Shown in pieces: positions 1-7,920 of a stretch of DNA of 12,950 bases. A program made the translations under genes and the position numbers. Each line of letters begins with the position of its first letter. Position 1 is the stretch's first letter. The stretch lies in assembly GCA_025361465.1 (NCBI GenBank), contig JANYAG010000352.1, forward strand, positions 1 to 12,950. The letters are read 5' to 3'. The notes under the pieces were generated by a model. The model searched no databases. It was given only the letters and a program-made list of their open reading frames with translations, and was not told where the DNA came from. Source of the DNA: Gemmatimonadota bacterium. GTDB lineage: Bacteria > Gemmatimonadota > Gemmatimonadetes > Gemmatimonadales > GWC2-71-9.

Positions 1-533
1 CCGCGGGCATTGATGTTGAAGTCGTTGACACCGCTCTGGGTCACGTCCACGCCGCTTCCCTGGGCCAGCGCCATCGGCGCCTGGCCAGTCGACGAGTTGG
101 TCTGCAGCACGCGTGGTTCAATCGAGGTCACGGCCGCGGGCGCCTCGACAATGCGCTCCGGCTCCTTCGACGCCGCCGTGACGGTGATGTCGGCGAGGTT
201 GACCGGCTTCGATTCCATCGCGACGTCGACACTCATCCCATCGGTCACCGTCAGGGACCGTTCCACCTGCGCATAGCCAGGATAGCGGAACAGCAGCGTC
301 TGCGGCCCAACCGGAATCCGCACCAGCGTGTACTTGCCCGTGGTCCCGCTGGCGGTGCCGGTACCGGTCAAACCCTTGACCGACACCACGACGCCGGCGA
401 GCGGCCCCTTGTCTTCGCTGCGCGTCACCACGCCGCGGATGGTGGCCACCGTCTGCGCGGCCAGCGGCGCGGAGGTCGACAGCAGCAACAGGCCAAGGAA
501 AAGCGAGAGGAACCGGATGTGCTTTGAGACCAT
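1..533 (-). CDS. TonB-dependent outer-membrane receptor, N-terminal part (cut by window edge)
   Basis: The reading frame is open from an ATG at 533 to the left edge, giving 177 codons with no stop, so the C-terminal part lies outside the window. Residues 1-27 look like a Sec signal peptide: a basic start, a Leu-rich core (FLGLLLLST) and a likely cut near PLAAQ. Residues 30-110 fit a carboxypeptidase-regulatory-like beta-sandwich (TIRGVVT, GVVVSVKG, GKYTLVRIPVG, VDVAME), the usual N-terminal extension of SusC/RagA-type and related receptors. The stretch ADITVTA near residue 115 resembles a TonB box. The plug domain then begins (AAVTSIEP, GVDVTQSGVNDFNINAR). Such proteins import large substrates across the outer membrane using TonB energy. 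The substrate cannot be told from this fragment. It is divergent from the hydrolase remnant to its right. A weak Shine-Dalgarno (AGGGGAC) lies just before the start. Confidence 0.9.
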   Translation of the reverse strand, partial: MVSKHIRFLSLFLGLLLLSTSAPLAAQTVATIRGVVTRSEDKGPLAGVVVSVKGLTGTGTASGTTGKYTLVRIPVGPQTLLFRYPGYAQVERSLTVTDGMSVDVAMESKPVNLADITVTAASKEPERIVEAPAAVTSIEPRVLQTNSSTGQAPMALAQGSGVDVTQSGVNDFNINAR

Positions 534-568
534 GAAGACTGTCCCCTGGTGCGGAGTGAGGAAGAAAA

Positions 569-583
569 GCCGTGGCGCACGGC
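569..583 (-). promoter_or_regulatory. Leader hairpin with T-rich tail upstream of the receptor gene
   Basis: Read on the minus strand, GCCGTG and CACGGC form a perfect 6-bp stem with a 3-nt loop, followed directly by TTTTCTTCC. This has the form of a small intrinsic terminator, 36 nt before the receptor ATG. An alternative stem, GGCGC/GCGCC (574-586), overlaps it and cannot form at the same time. It could be a leader attenuator or a stabilising 5' hairpin. Short GC hairpins are common by chance in such DNA, so the role is uncertain. Confidence 0.3.
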
Positions 584-594
584 GCCGACGGAAT

Positions 595-625
595 AGCATA
601 CGTCCTGCCAACGGTCTGAGCTCAA
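595..625 (-). promoter_or_regulatory. Possible weak promoter of the receptor gene
   Basis: On the minus strand TTGAGC (625-620) and TATGCT (600-595) resemble -35 and -10 boxes, but the 19-bp spacer is longer than ideal. Transcription would start near 588, right at the leader hairpin. This is a guess from motifs only. Confidence 0.2.
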
Positions 626-836
626 GGCCGTACGGGTGAATCGCTTGGACGCACTGGGATGGGTACAACGATGCAGCCGCGATCCGATTTGCAAAAGGGG
701 TGACGACAAGTCGGCATTCCCCGGCCGGGCCCGGTGGACTGTCCGCTGGGGACCCGGTCGATCCGGCTTCGTGGTCCGGAGGTTGCTCTCTCAAGGGCCT
801 GCCACCGATTTCCGGTGACCTTCTTGGTGTGTCGTA

Positions 837-1468
837 ATGAAACGTGCCGCTATCCAACAACTGCTCGTCGTCTTCCTGGTTCTCACGGCGGCTTGCCATG
901 ATCTCGGGGCAGTGCCCTCATCTGATTGGGGCAGTCAACGCCTCGGCGTGGTCCCCGAGGTGACGCTGCCGACGCCGTCCGGTCCGCACCGCGTCGGGCG
1001 GCGCTTTCAGGTCTGGTATGATGCCGAGCGCGACCGGTCGATTCCTGTCTGGCTCTACTATCCTGCCTGGGTCTCCGATTCAGCGCGCGAGCTGGTGCTG
1101 CAGGATTCGGTCTGGGCGGTGCTGCATCGTTCCGAGGTGGCTCGCATGCTCGGAGCGGGCCCCGCGAGCGGGCTGGCGCGGCTTCGGACTACCGCGCGTA
1201 CCGATGCACCGGTCGAACCGGCGCCGAGTCCGTTCCGCGTGCTGCTGTTCGCCCCCGCGCGCGGCTGGCTGCCGACCGATTACTCGGGACTGCTCGAGGA
1301 AATGGTCAGCCGCGGCTACGTGGTGGTGGCGTTCGCCCCGCCGGGAGACGCGGCATTACCCTGGCCGCCGGGCTGCTCGACACCTTCTTCTCGGCAGTCT
1401 TCACCGGTTCGCGTGCGAACTTCACCGTGGCCACCAGCACCTTCCCCGAGGCGCGGCTGAGTTACTGA
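837..1468 (+). pseudogene. Remnant of a lipoprotein alpha/beta hydrolase (PAF-acetylhydrolase-like), internally deleted and frameshifted
   Basis: The frame from ATG 837 begins with a lipoprotein signal (LLVVFLVLTAAC, lipobox TAAC, Cys20). It continues with features of the platelet-activating-factor acetylhydrolase/dienelactone-hydrolase group: a VWLYYPA strand near residue 72, FRVLLFAPARG near 135 and a DYSGLLEEMVSRGYVVVAF helix-strand near 150-168. After PGDA (about 1352) this frame turns into Pro/Ser/Arg-rich sequence and stops at 1460. In the +2 frame, 1352-1468 reads GITLAAGLLDTFFSAVF and ends in FPEARLSY, which looks like the C-terminal helix and last strand of the same family, with G/C at nearly all third codon positions. 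The middle of the protein, which should hold the GxSxG nucleophile and the catalytic Asp and His, is missing. Family members are typically around 300-450 residues; the open frame here is 207. An inactive gene is the simplest reading; an assembly error is possible. Confidence 0.7.
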
Positions 1469-1635
1469 GGCCGCCCGTGATGCCGGGCCTGTGCTCAAGG
1501 TGTCGCGGCGACTCCACTTCGGTGGCGAGGATGCGGCAATCCCGGTGGCTCGGCAGCCATTTGCCGCTCCATGGCCGGCGCCCTTACCATTGAGCACTCC
1601 CGCACGACCTTCCGTTCCGCCCCAGAGAAGACTCC

Positions 1636-4600
1636 ATGACCCGTTCCTTCATGATGTCCGCTTCGTTCCTCCGCGCGGTCCGCGCGGCCATGCTGGTTGC
1701 CGCGACGCCGGTCGTCCTGTGCGCCCAGACGTCGACGCGTCCGCTGCCGCCCAGGCCGCCGTCGAGTGAGGACGAGCTGGCCAAGGCCAAGCCGGGGCGC
1801 GACCAGCGCCAGCCGCTCGACACGCTCTACACGCGGAAGATCAGGGAATACACCACCCAGCCGTACTTCCTGTCGCCGATTGTCGACTACATGCCGGCGT
1901 CCCGCACGGTGCCCACCCCGATCAAGGTGCTCGGCGACATCGCCGGGGCGCCGGGGAAGCTGCCGAACTCCAAGGAGGTCTACGAGTACATGCGCCTGCT
2001 GGCGAAGTCGACGCCGCGGGTGCGGGTCTACTCGATCGGCACGACCGAGGAAGGGCGCGAGATGATTGCGGTCGCGGTGGCCTCCGAGAAGCTGATGGCG
2101 CGCCTCGACGCCAACACGGCCGACCTGGCCAAGCTCGCCGACCCGCGCCGCATCGGCATGAACGACGCCCTCGCCGACCAGATCACCCGCCGCGCCGCGC
2201 CGGTGTACTACGTGACGGGAGCGATTCACTCGACCGAAGCCGGGGCACCCAGCGCCCTGATGGAGATGGCGTATCGCCTGGCGGTGGACGAGAGCCCCTA
2301 CATCCGGAACATTCGCGAGCACGTTATCACGCTGATCACCCCGATCGTCGAGGTCGATGGTCGCGATCGCGTGGTGGACATGTACGAGTTCAAGAAGAAG
2401 CACCCGAACGACATCGTGCCCGGGGCCATCTACTGGGGCAAGTACGTGCAGCACGACAACAACCGCGACGCCATGGCGCTGACGCTCAAGCTCTCGCAGA
2501 ACGTGCTCGACACCTATCTGGGCTGGAAGGCGCAGGTCCTCCACGACCTGCACGAGTCGGGCTCGTTCCTCTACGACAACACCATCGGCGACGGACCCTA
2601 CAACGCCTGGCTCGACCCGATCCTGACCAACGAATGGCAGATGATCGGCTGGAACAACGTCAACGAAATGACCCGGTGGGGGATGCCGGGTGTCTACGCC
2701 TTCGGCTCGTTCGACACCTGGTCGCCCGGCTACCTGATGTTCATGGCGGCGACGCACAATGGGATCAGCCGCCTGTATGAGACCTACGGCAACGGCGGCA
2801 ACGCCGACACGCAGGACCGCACCCTCAGCGCCAACGAGACGTCGCGCACCTGGTACCGGCAGAATCCGCCGCTGGCGCGGGTCCGCTGGTCGCTGCGCAA
2901 CAACAACAACTACGAGATGACGGGGATCCTGCTGTCGCTGAATTACATCGCCAACAACCGGGTGTACTTCCTGCGCAATTTCTACGACAAGAGCAAGCGC
3001 TCGGTCGACAAGGCGAAGACCGAGGGCCCGGCAGCGTATGTCTTCGCGGCCTCCGACCCGCGCCTGGGCTCCCAGGCCGAATTGCTGCGCGTCCTGCAGA
3101 AGCAGCACGTGGAGATTTCGCGCGCACCCGCGGCGTTCACGGCGAACCTGCCGGTCCGCGCGGCCGCGGCGGGAACCACCGGGCGTGGCGGCCGCGGCGG
3201 CCGCGGTGGCGGTGCCGACAGTGCGGCCACTCCCCCCCCAGCGCCGACGCGCGAGTTCCCGGCCGGGAGTTATATCGTGCGCATGGACCAGCCGTACTCG
3301 CGCATCGCCGATGCGCTGCTCGACTACCAGTACTGGGCGCCGAACGATCCGCAGAAGAACCCCTACGACGACACCGGCTGGACCTTCCCGGAGAACTTCG
3401 GTGTGCAGGCGGTGCGGATCACCGATCCGAAGGTGCTTGAGGTTCCGATGACGCTGGTGCAGGGAGAGGTCAGGGCGCCGAGCGGCGTCAGTGGAACCGG
3501 CAGCGTCTTCGCCATCAATCACAACGCCGACAACTCGCTGATCACGCTGCGCTACCGGCTGAAGGCCGCCGACATCCAGATGACCGAGGAACCGTTCGAG
3601 GCCGTGGGGCAGAAGTTCGGCCGCGGCACCTTTGTGATCAAGGGGATCGAGCAGTCCGATCTCGACCAGGCGACCACCGAGCTGGGCCTCAAGGCGTGGG
3701 CGCTCGCCGCCGTGCCATCGGTGAAGATGCATCCGGCCCGTGCCGCCCGGGTCGCCATCCTGCACACCTGGACGAGCACCCAGACCGAAGGATGGTGGCG
3801 TCAGGCCTTCGACATCTACGGGATTCCGTACGACTACATCGATCCGGCCTTCGTCAAGCAGACCAACGACCTCAAGGCAAGGTACGATGTCATCATTGCC
3901 GGCCCCGGCATCAGCCAGAGCGCCGTCGAGGGCATCGCGATGTATCGCAACGCCGAACCGTGGCGGAACTCACCGGAGACACCGAACATCGGCACCTACG
4001 CCCAGACCGACGACATCCGGCTGGGGATGCAGCTCGAAGGACTGCTCAACCTGCGGAACTTCGTGCAGCAGGGCGGCGTCTTTGTCGCCGCAACCAGCAG
4101 CGCGAACTTCCTGATCACCAACAACCTCGCTCGCGGGGCAACGAGTAACCGGCCCGGCGCGGCCACCCGGGTGGTCGGCTCGCTGTTGCGCACCACGGTC
4201 GCCGACTCCGGCAGCCCGATCCTGTATGGCGTGCCGAACAACCTGGCGGTGCTCAGTGATGGCGGCGAGAGCTTCAATGCCGGCGCGGGTGGTGGTGGTG
4301 GCGGGCGTGGTGGGGCCGGTGGCGCGGCGTCGGCCGGCGGTGGTGGGCGAGGCGGCGCCGGGGCCAGCCGGCCGACCGGGCGGGGCACGCTCGACGATGC
4401 CGATGCGGTGCAGGGCAGGCCCGCGACCATGGGCACCGAACCGCTCGGCCCGCCGTTGACCACCGACTCGACCGCCGGTGGTGGTCGCGGGGGTGCCGCG
4501 ATCCCGGTGCCGCCCGAACTGCGGCCGCGTCCACTGCTGCGCTTCGATACCCAGGACAAGTTGCTGGTGTCCGGATTGCTCGATGGCGGCGCAGACGTCG

Positions 4601-4827
4601 CCGGGCAGACGGTGGTGGTCGACCTGCCGTCGGAGAAGGGCCACTACGTGCTCTTCGCCAACAACCCGATCTACCGCGGCGAGACGATCGGTGCCTACTT
4701 CATGGTCTTCAACGCCATCCTGAACTTCGACAACCTCGGCGTCGGCCGGGCCGCACCCGCCGCGCAGGGCAGCGGGCGCGGCGGGCGGGGCGGTGGCGGC
4801 GGTGGCGGCGGCGGAGGGAACAACTGA
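1636..4827 (+). CDS. Secreted M14-family zinc carboxypeptidase with C-terminal glutamine-amidotransferase-like domain
   Basis: A 1063-residue protein. Residues 1-31 are a signal peptide (hydrophobic RAAMLVAATPVVL, likely cut at LCA-Q), so it is exported. The M14 domain spans about 95-440. The zinc motif HxxE is H198-S-T-E201, the third ligand is probably H306 in DLHES (or H303), and E382 in RLYETYG is the best candidate for the catalytic Glu. This fold removes C-terminal residues from peptides or cleaves related amide bonds. Residues about 700-1030 resemble the class I glutamine-amidotransferase-like domain found at the end of large M14 proteins (RVAILHTW, YDVIIAGPG, LRNFVQQGGVFVAAT, GHYVLFANNP). 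Three Gly/Arg-rich stretches lie at 516-526, 882-910 and 1045-1061. The ATG at 1636 has AGAGAAG about 9 nt upstream; a second ATG at 1651 is a weaker choice. The stop overlaps the next gene's start, so the two form an operon. Substrate is unknown. Confidence 0.9.
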   Translation: MTRSFMMSASFLRAVRAAMLVAATPVVLCAQTSTRPLPPRPPSSEDELAKAKPGRDQRQPLDTLYTRKIREYTTQPYFLSPIVDYMPASRTVPTPIKVLGDIAGAPGKLPNSKEVYEYMRLLAKSTPRVRVYSIGTTEEGREMIAVAVASEKLMARLDANTADLAKLADPRRIGMNDALADQITRRAAPVYYVTGAIHSTEAGAPSALMEMAYRLAVDESPYIRNIREHVITLITPIVEVDGRDRVVDMYEFKKKHPNDIVPGAIYWGKYVQHDNNRDAMALTLKLSQNVLDTYLGWKAQVLHDLHESGSFLYDNTIGDGPYNAWLDPILTNEWQMIGWNNVNEMTRWGMPGVYAFGSFDTWSPGYLMFMAATHNGISRLYETYGNGGNADTQDRTLSANETSRTWYRQNPPLARVRWSLRNNNNYEMTGILLSLNYIANNRVYFLRNFYDKSKRSVDKAKTEGPAAYVFAASDPRLGSQAELLRVLQKQHVEISRAPAAFTANLPVRAAAAGTTGRGGRGGRGGGADSAATPPPAPTREFPAGSYIVRMDQPYSRIADALLDYQYWAPNDPQKNPYDDTGWTFPENFGVQAVRITDPKVLEVPMTLVQGEVRAPSGVSGTGSVFAINHNADNSLITLRYRLKAADIQMTEEPFEAVGQKFGRGTFVIKGIEQSDLDQATTELGLKAWALAAVPSVKMHPARAARVAILHTWTSTQTEGWWRQAFDIYGIPYDYIDPAFVKQTNDLKARYDVIIAGPGISQSAVEGIAMYRNAEPWRNSPETPNIGTYAQTDDIRLGMQLEGLLNLRNFVQQGGVFVAATSSANFLITNNLARGATSNRPGAATRVVGSLLRTTVADSGSPILYGVPNNLAVLSDGGESFNAGAGGGGGGRGGAGGAASAGGGGRGGAGASRPTGRGTLDDADAVQGRPATMGTEPLGPPLTTDSTAGGGRGGAAIPVPPELRPRPLLRFDTQDKLLVSGLLDGGADVAGQTVVVDLPSEKGHYVLFANNPIYRGETIGAYFMVFNAILNFDNLGVGRAAPAAQGSGRGGRGGGGGGGGGGNN
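3181..3213 (+). repeat. Gly/Arg-rich low-complexity linker in the M14 peptidase
   Basis: Codons for residues 516-526 encode a GRG/GGR repeat (GRGGRGGRGGG), followed by a Pro-rich stretch that contains a run of eight C at 3232-3239. It separates the M14 domain from a beta-rich middle region and is probably a flexible linker. Confidence 0.8.
4279..4365 (+). repeat. Gly-rich low-complexity insert in the C-terminal domain of the M14 peptidase
   Basis: Residues 882-910 are almost only Gly, Ala and Arg. The insert falls inside the amidotransferase-like domain, between the strand ending NLAVLSDG and the strand starting LLRFDTQDKLLVSG. A further short GGGRGG follows near residue 948. It is most likely a surface loop that grew by slippage of GGT/GGC codons. 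Confidence 0.8.
4768..4818 (+). repeat. Poly-Gly C-terminal tail of the M14 peptidase
   Basis: Residues 1045-1061 are GSGRGGRGG and then a run of Gly, just before the final Asn-Asn. The same DNA contains the Shine-Dalgarno sequence of the following gene. Confidence 0.8.
4813..4818 (+). promoter_or_regulatory. Shine-Dalgarno of the serine hydrolase inside the upstream coding sequence
   Basis: GGAGGG lies 8 nt before the ATG at 4827, inside the last glycine codons of the M14 gene. Together with the TGATG overlap it points to translational coupling and fixes the start of the downstream gene. Confidence 0.75.
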
Positions 4828-6110
4828 TGCGCGCAGTGCTTCGCCGAGCGGTGGTCCTCGCCACGACCCCCTTGCTCGTGGCCGCACTTGCACTGGCCGG
4901 GCAGGTGCCGCGATCGCCCGTCGCGGCCCCGGCGTTTTCCCCTGAACGTCTCGCGCGCATCGATCGGTTCATGCAGGACTACGTCGACTCCAACCGCATC
5001 GGTGGTGCGGTCGGCCTGGTCCTGCGTGACGGCAAGGTGGCGTATCAGCACGCCGTCGGCTGGGCGGACCAGGACGCCGGACGGCCGATGACGCCGGAGG
5101 CGATCTTCCGGATCGCTTCGCAGAGCAAGGCGATCACCAGTGCGGCGATCATGATGCTCGTCGAAGAGGGGAAGATCGCCATCAACGATCCGGTCAGCCG
5201 CTACATCCCGGCGTTCGCTCGCACGCACGTGATGCTCGACACCGGCAATGCCGTCATCGTGGCGGCACGGCGCCAGGTCACCATTCGCGATCTGCTCACG
5301 CACACCGCCGGCATGTCCTACGGGACGGAAGGCAAGGTCGCGAAACTGTACTCGGACCAAGCGCTCGGGCCGGCAGCCGGTTGGGGCTGGTACACCGCCG
5401 ACAAGGACGAACCCGTCTGCCAGACGATGGAACGTCTCGCGACCCTGCCGTTCGTGGCGCAACCGGGGCAGGGTTTCGTCTATGGGTACAACACCGACAT
5501 CCTGGGCTGCGTTGTGGAGCGGGCCAGCGGTATCGCCCTGGATCGATTCATCCGGGACCGGATCACTGGCCCGCTCAAGATGGAGGACACCTATTTCTTC
5601 CTGCCGGCCGCAAAGCGCAGCCGGCTGGTCGAAGTCTTCATGAGCGACTCACTGAACCACGCCGTGCGCGCCCCCGATGGGGCCCGCGGGCAGGGGCACT
5701 ACGTCGACGGGCCGCGCCGCTCCTTCTCCGGCGGCGCGGGCATCCTCTCGACCGCGCACGATTACGCCCGGTTCCTGCAGATGATCCTCAACGGTGGCCA
5801 GCTCGATGGGATCCGGATTCTCGCGCCCAAGTCCGTCGCGCTGATGACCCATGACCAGATCGGCCGGCTCTATGGCAATGACGGCATGGGCTTTGGCTTC
5901 GGGTTTGAAACGGTGGAGCGCTTCGGCGCGAATGGCATGAAGTCCGCCGGCGCGTTCGGTTGGGGCGGCGCCTACGGCAGTACCTACACGGTCGATCCCG
6001 TCGAACACCTGGTGATTGTCTTCATGATCAATCAGCTGCCGATCAGGGCCGATATCGCCGGCAAGTTCCCGACGCTGGTGTATTCAGCGCTGGTAGGCGC
6101 CCAGCACTAG
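4827..6110 (+). CDS. Secreted SxxK serine hydrolase (class C beta-lactamase / family VIII esterase-like)
   Basis: A 427-residue protein. Residues 1-25 form a signal peptide (RRAVVLATTPLLVAALALAG), so it acts outside the cytoplasm. The serine beta-lactamase-like fold spans about 38-410. The nucleophile motif SxxK is S98-Q-S-K101 (FRIASQSKAIT). The second motif is Y219 in GFVYGYNTDILG, which matches the Y-x-x-x-T-D-x-L-G form seen in EstB-type esterases rather than a plain YSN (Y221-N222 is an alternative). The third motif, GWGGAYGS at 378-385, stands where beta-lactamases have KTG and matches the WGGxxGT form of family VIII carboxylesterases. It may therefore be an esterase, D-aminopeptidase or peptide amidase rather than a true drug-resistance beta-lactamase. 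It starts on the last base of the M14 stop codon and is surely co-expressed with it. Substrate unknown. Confidence 0.9.
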   Translation: MRAVLRRAVVLATTPLLVAALALAGQVPRSPVAAPAFSPERLARIDRFMQDYVDSNRIGGAVGLVLRDGKVAYQHAVGWADQDAGRPMTPEAIFRIASQSKAITSAAIMMLVEEGKIAINDPVSRYIPAFARTHVMLDTGNAVIVAARRQVTIRDLLTHTAGMSYGTEGKVAKLYSDQALGPAAGWGWYTADKDEPVCQTMERLATLPFVAQPGQGFVYGYNTDILGCVVERASGIALDRFIRDRITGPLKMEDTYFFLPAAKRSRLVEVFMSDSLNHAVRAPDGARGQGHYVDGPRRSFSGGAGILSTAHDYARFLQMILNGGQLDGIRILAPKSVALMTHDQIGRLYGNDGMGFGFGFETVERFGANGMKSAGAFGWGGAYGSTYTVDPVEHLVIVFMINQLPIRADIAGKFPTLVYSALVGAQH

Positions 6111-6127
6111 CGGCCCGGGAATGCGAA

Positions 6128-6151
6128 CCGGAGCCTCTGGGGAGGCTCCGG
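6128..6151. terminator. Hairpin between convergent genes, probable bidirectional terminator
   Basis: CCGGAGCCTC and GAGGCTCCGG form a perfect 10-bp stem with a 4-nt loop (TGGG). It sits 18 nt after the serine hydrolase stop and 33 nt from the transporter stop on the other strand. There is no strong T run on either side, so termination may be partial or rely on the hairpin alone. Confidence 0.6.
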
Positions 6152-6184
6152 CTCGCGTCACGCTTCCGCCGCGAACGCCGAGCC

Positions 6185-7915
6185 TCAGGGCGGTCCCCAG
6201 ATTCCCAGCACATAGGTGATCGGCAGGATCACGGCAACCAGTGCGTCGCCGGCGATGAAGCCGGACGCAACCGGAATCGAGTACAGCACCGCCATGGCCG
6301 GCTTCGTCCGCCGCCAGATCCAGTCGGCCAGCGCGCCGAGAAACATCGTCGCGATGGCATTGGCCGGGACCAGCATCCCGATGCCCAGTCCGGTCGGTGA
6401 CGGGACCCAGTTGCGCCATTCCTTCTTCTGCTCGAGCAATGTGAAGACGATGCCCAGCCCGGCGCCGACGAACAGCGCGATCATCGCGCTCGGCGGCAAC
6501 TTCGAGAAGCCTTGCGAAAGGATCTTGGCAAAGCCGACCCAGCGGACCGATGTCGGGCTCGAGAGTTGTCCTCCTTCGCCGATGCCGTACGTGTCGCGCA
6601 GCAGCGGGTAGATCACGGCCAACGCGATGGCGCCGAAGGGGACCGCGATCAACTGCATGTAGGTCAGGCTTCGCGGGGTCGAGCCGATCATGTAGCCGGT
6701 CTTGTAATCCTGCATCAGCCCTTCCGATTCGGCCGCGACCGACGCGGTGATACCGCTCGAGATCATGCCCGCGCGAAGGTCGCCCGGCGCCAGCGCGCCG
6801 AACATCGCCTGCATCACGTTGGTCATGGTCGAGATCGGTCCCCAGTTGGTTTCGCCAAGGACGCGCAGGGCCACGAGCATCAACGGAATGGAGAGGGCGA
6901 TCGCCAGGAGCGAGTGCCACACCGGGGTGCCCATGAAGACGGACTGCACCATCACCAGCGCCACCACCGACACCGTGATGCCGATCGCCAGCCATCGCCC
7001 CGGGAAGTCGCCGGTATCGACCGATGCGCCGCGCAGCGACTGAAAGGTGCGCAGCAGCACCTTCCACTTGAGGGCCAGCGCCGTGAGCCCGCCCGCCACG
7101 AGCAGCCCCGTCGCCGGCCACATCACCCAGAGGAGAATCGCCGTCTTGTTGGCGTTGGGGGCGAGCACGCCGGCCTGGGCCAGCAGGGCCGGCAGCACCA
7201 CCCACGAGGCGAACAAGCCGAGCAGCATGCTGAAGCAGATCCGCAGGCCGATGATCATGCCGGAACCGAAGGAGAGCAGCGAGATTCCGAAGCCGACGCC
7301 GGTCGCGGCGGAAAATGAGTTGAGGTGGATCCGGAACACTTCCGCGATCCAGGCGCGTGAGGTCGTGAACATCAGGAGCCCTGAGGCGAACATCGCACTC
7401 ACCATCACCGTGGCCGACTTGCGGGCCTGGGGGCCCTTGGAGTCGAGCAGGATCAGGGTTTCCGCGGCCGCGACGCCGTCGGCGTAGGTGAGTTTCTCGT
7501 CGACAATGAAGTGCCGCCGCAGCGGAACCGCCAGCAGGACACCGAGGATGCCGGCGATCGACAGCCAAAGGAAGGTCTGCAGGATGGTCAGGTGGATGCT
7601 GAAGCCGCTGTCCTTCTCGGCGGCGAGCATGTCGAATGCCGCCAGCAACCAGCAGAGAAAGGCGATCTGTCCCGCCGTAGTCCCGGCGGTCTGGACGATG
7701 TTGTTCTCCCAGCGATTGTAATTCCGGGTGAAGATGCCCAGGGCCAGGAAGCCGAAGAACGCCGAGACGACCGAGATGTTCGGGCCGAAGCCGAACTTGA
7801 GCACGATGTAGGGGTACGAGGCGCCGATCAGGAGGGCGACGCCGAGTGCCACGGCGATGGATCGTGGCGTCAGTTCACGAATCTCGGGCGGCTTCTGCGG
7901 GGCAGGAGTGTCCAC
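6185..7915 (-). CDS. OPT-family oligopeptide transporter
   Basis: From a GTG at 7915 this gives 576 residues. It is very hydrophobic, with more than a dozen likely membrane helices. Family marks are the NNIVQTAGTTAG motif (starting at about residue 71), the KLTYADGVAAAETL stretch and QDYKTGYMIGSTPRSLTYMQ, all typical of bacterial OPT proteins. The C-terminus GFIAGDALVAVILPITYV also matches. OPT proteins are secondary transporters of small peptides or metal chelates in the inner membrane; which one cannot be told here. The frame stays open upstream to a TTG at 7999, but GTG 7915 is preferred because GGAG lies 5 nt before it and the extra 28 residues are Pro/Ala-rich without structure. It converges on the M14/hydrolase operon and diverges from the kinase gene. 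A role in taking up peptides released by that operon is inference. Confidence 0.9.
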   Translation of the reverse strand: MDTPAPQKPPEIRELTPRSIAVALGVALLIGASYPYIVLKFGFGPNISVVSAFFGFLALGIFTRNYNRWENNIVQTAGTTAGQIAFLCWLLAAFDMLAAEKDSGFSIHLTILQTFLWLSIAGILGVLLAVPLRRHFIVDEKLTYADGVAAAETLILLDSKGPQARKSATVMVSAMFASGLLMFTTSRAWIAEVFRIHLNSFSAATGVGFGISLLSFGSGMIIGLRICFSMLLGLFASWVVLPALLAQAGVLAPNANKTAILLWVMWPATGLLVAGGLTALALKWKVLLRTFQSLRGASVDTGDFPGRWLAIGITVSVVALVMVQSVFMGTPVWHSLLAIALSIPLMLVALRVLGETNWGPISTMTNVMQAMFGALAPGDLRAGMISSGITASVAAESEGLMQDYKTGYMIGSTPRSLTYMQLIAVPFGAIALAVIYPLLRDTYGIGEGGQLSSPTSVRWVGFAKILSQGFSKLPPSAMIALFVGAGLGIVFTLLEQKKEWRNWVPSPTGLGIGMLVPANAIATMFLGALADWIWRRTKPAMAVLYSIPVASGFIAGDALVAVILPITYVLGIWGPP

Positions 7916-7920
7916 GGTTG

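Larger units (their letters stand above)
534..836. other. Intergenic region between divergent genes
   Basis: About 300 bp with no convincing gene; the short frames here have no family resemblance. It holds the leader of the receptor gene (a hairpin at 569-583 and a weak promoter candidate at 595-625, both read on the minus strand). The half next to the hydrolase remnant shows no clear promoter or strong Shine-Dalgarno sequence. Confidence 0.5.

Noticed and set aside
1495..3765. Long minus-strand open frame (756 codons) opposite the M14 gene
   Set aside because: It is rich in Arg, His, Val and Gly with no family motifs and is antisense to a gene with clear domains. Long antisense frames are expected from high-GC codon bias.
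4827..6110. Reading the SxxK hydrolase as an antibiotic-resistance beta-lactamase
   Set aside because: The third motif is WGG-type, not KTG, and the second motif fits esterase-like relatives; resistance cannot be claimed.
6084..7568. Second minus-strand frame (494 codons) over the transporter gene
   Set aside because: Arg/Gly/Ala-rich without motifs; the other minus frame encodes the OPT protein with clear membrane helices and signatures.
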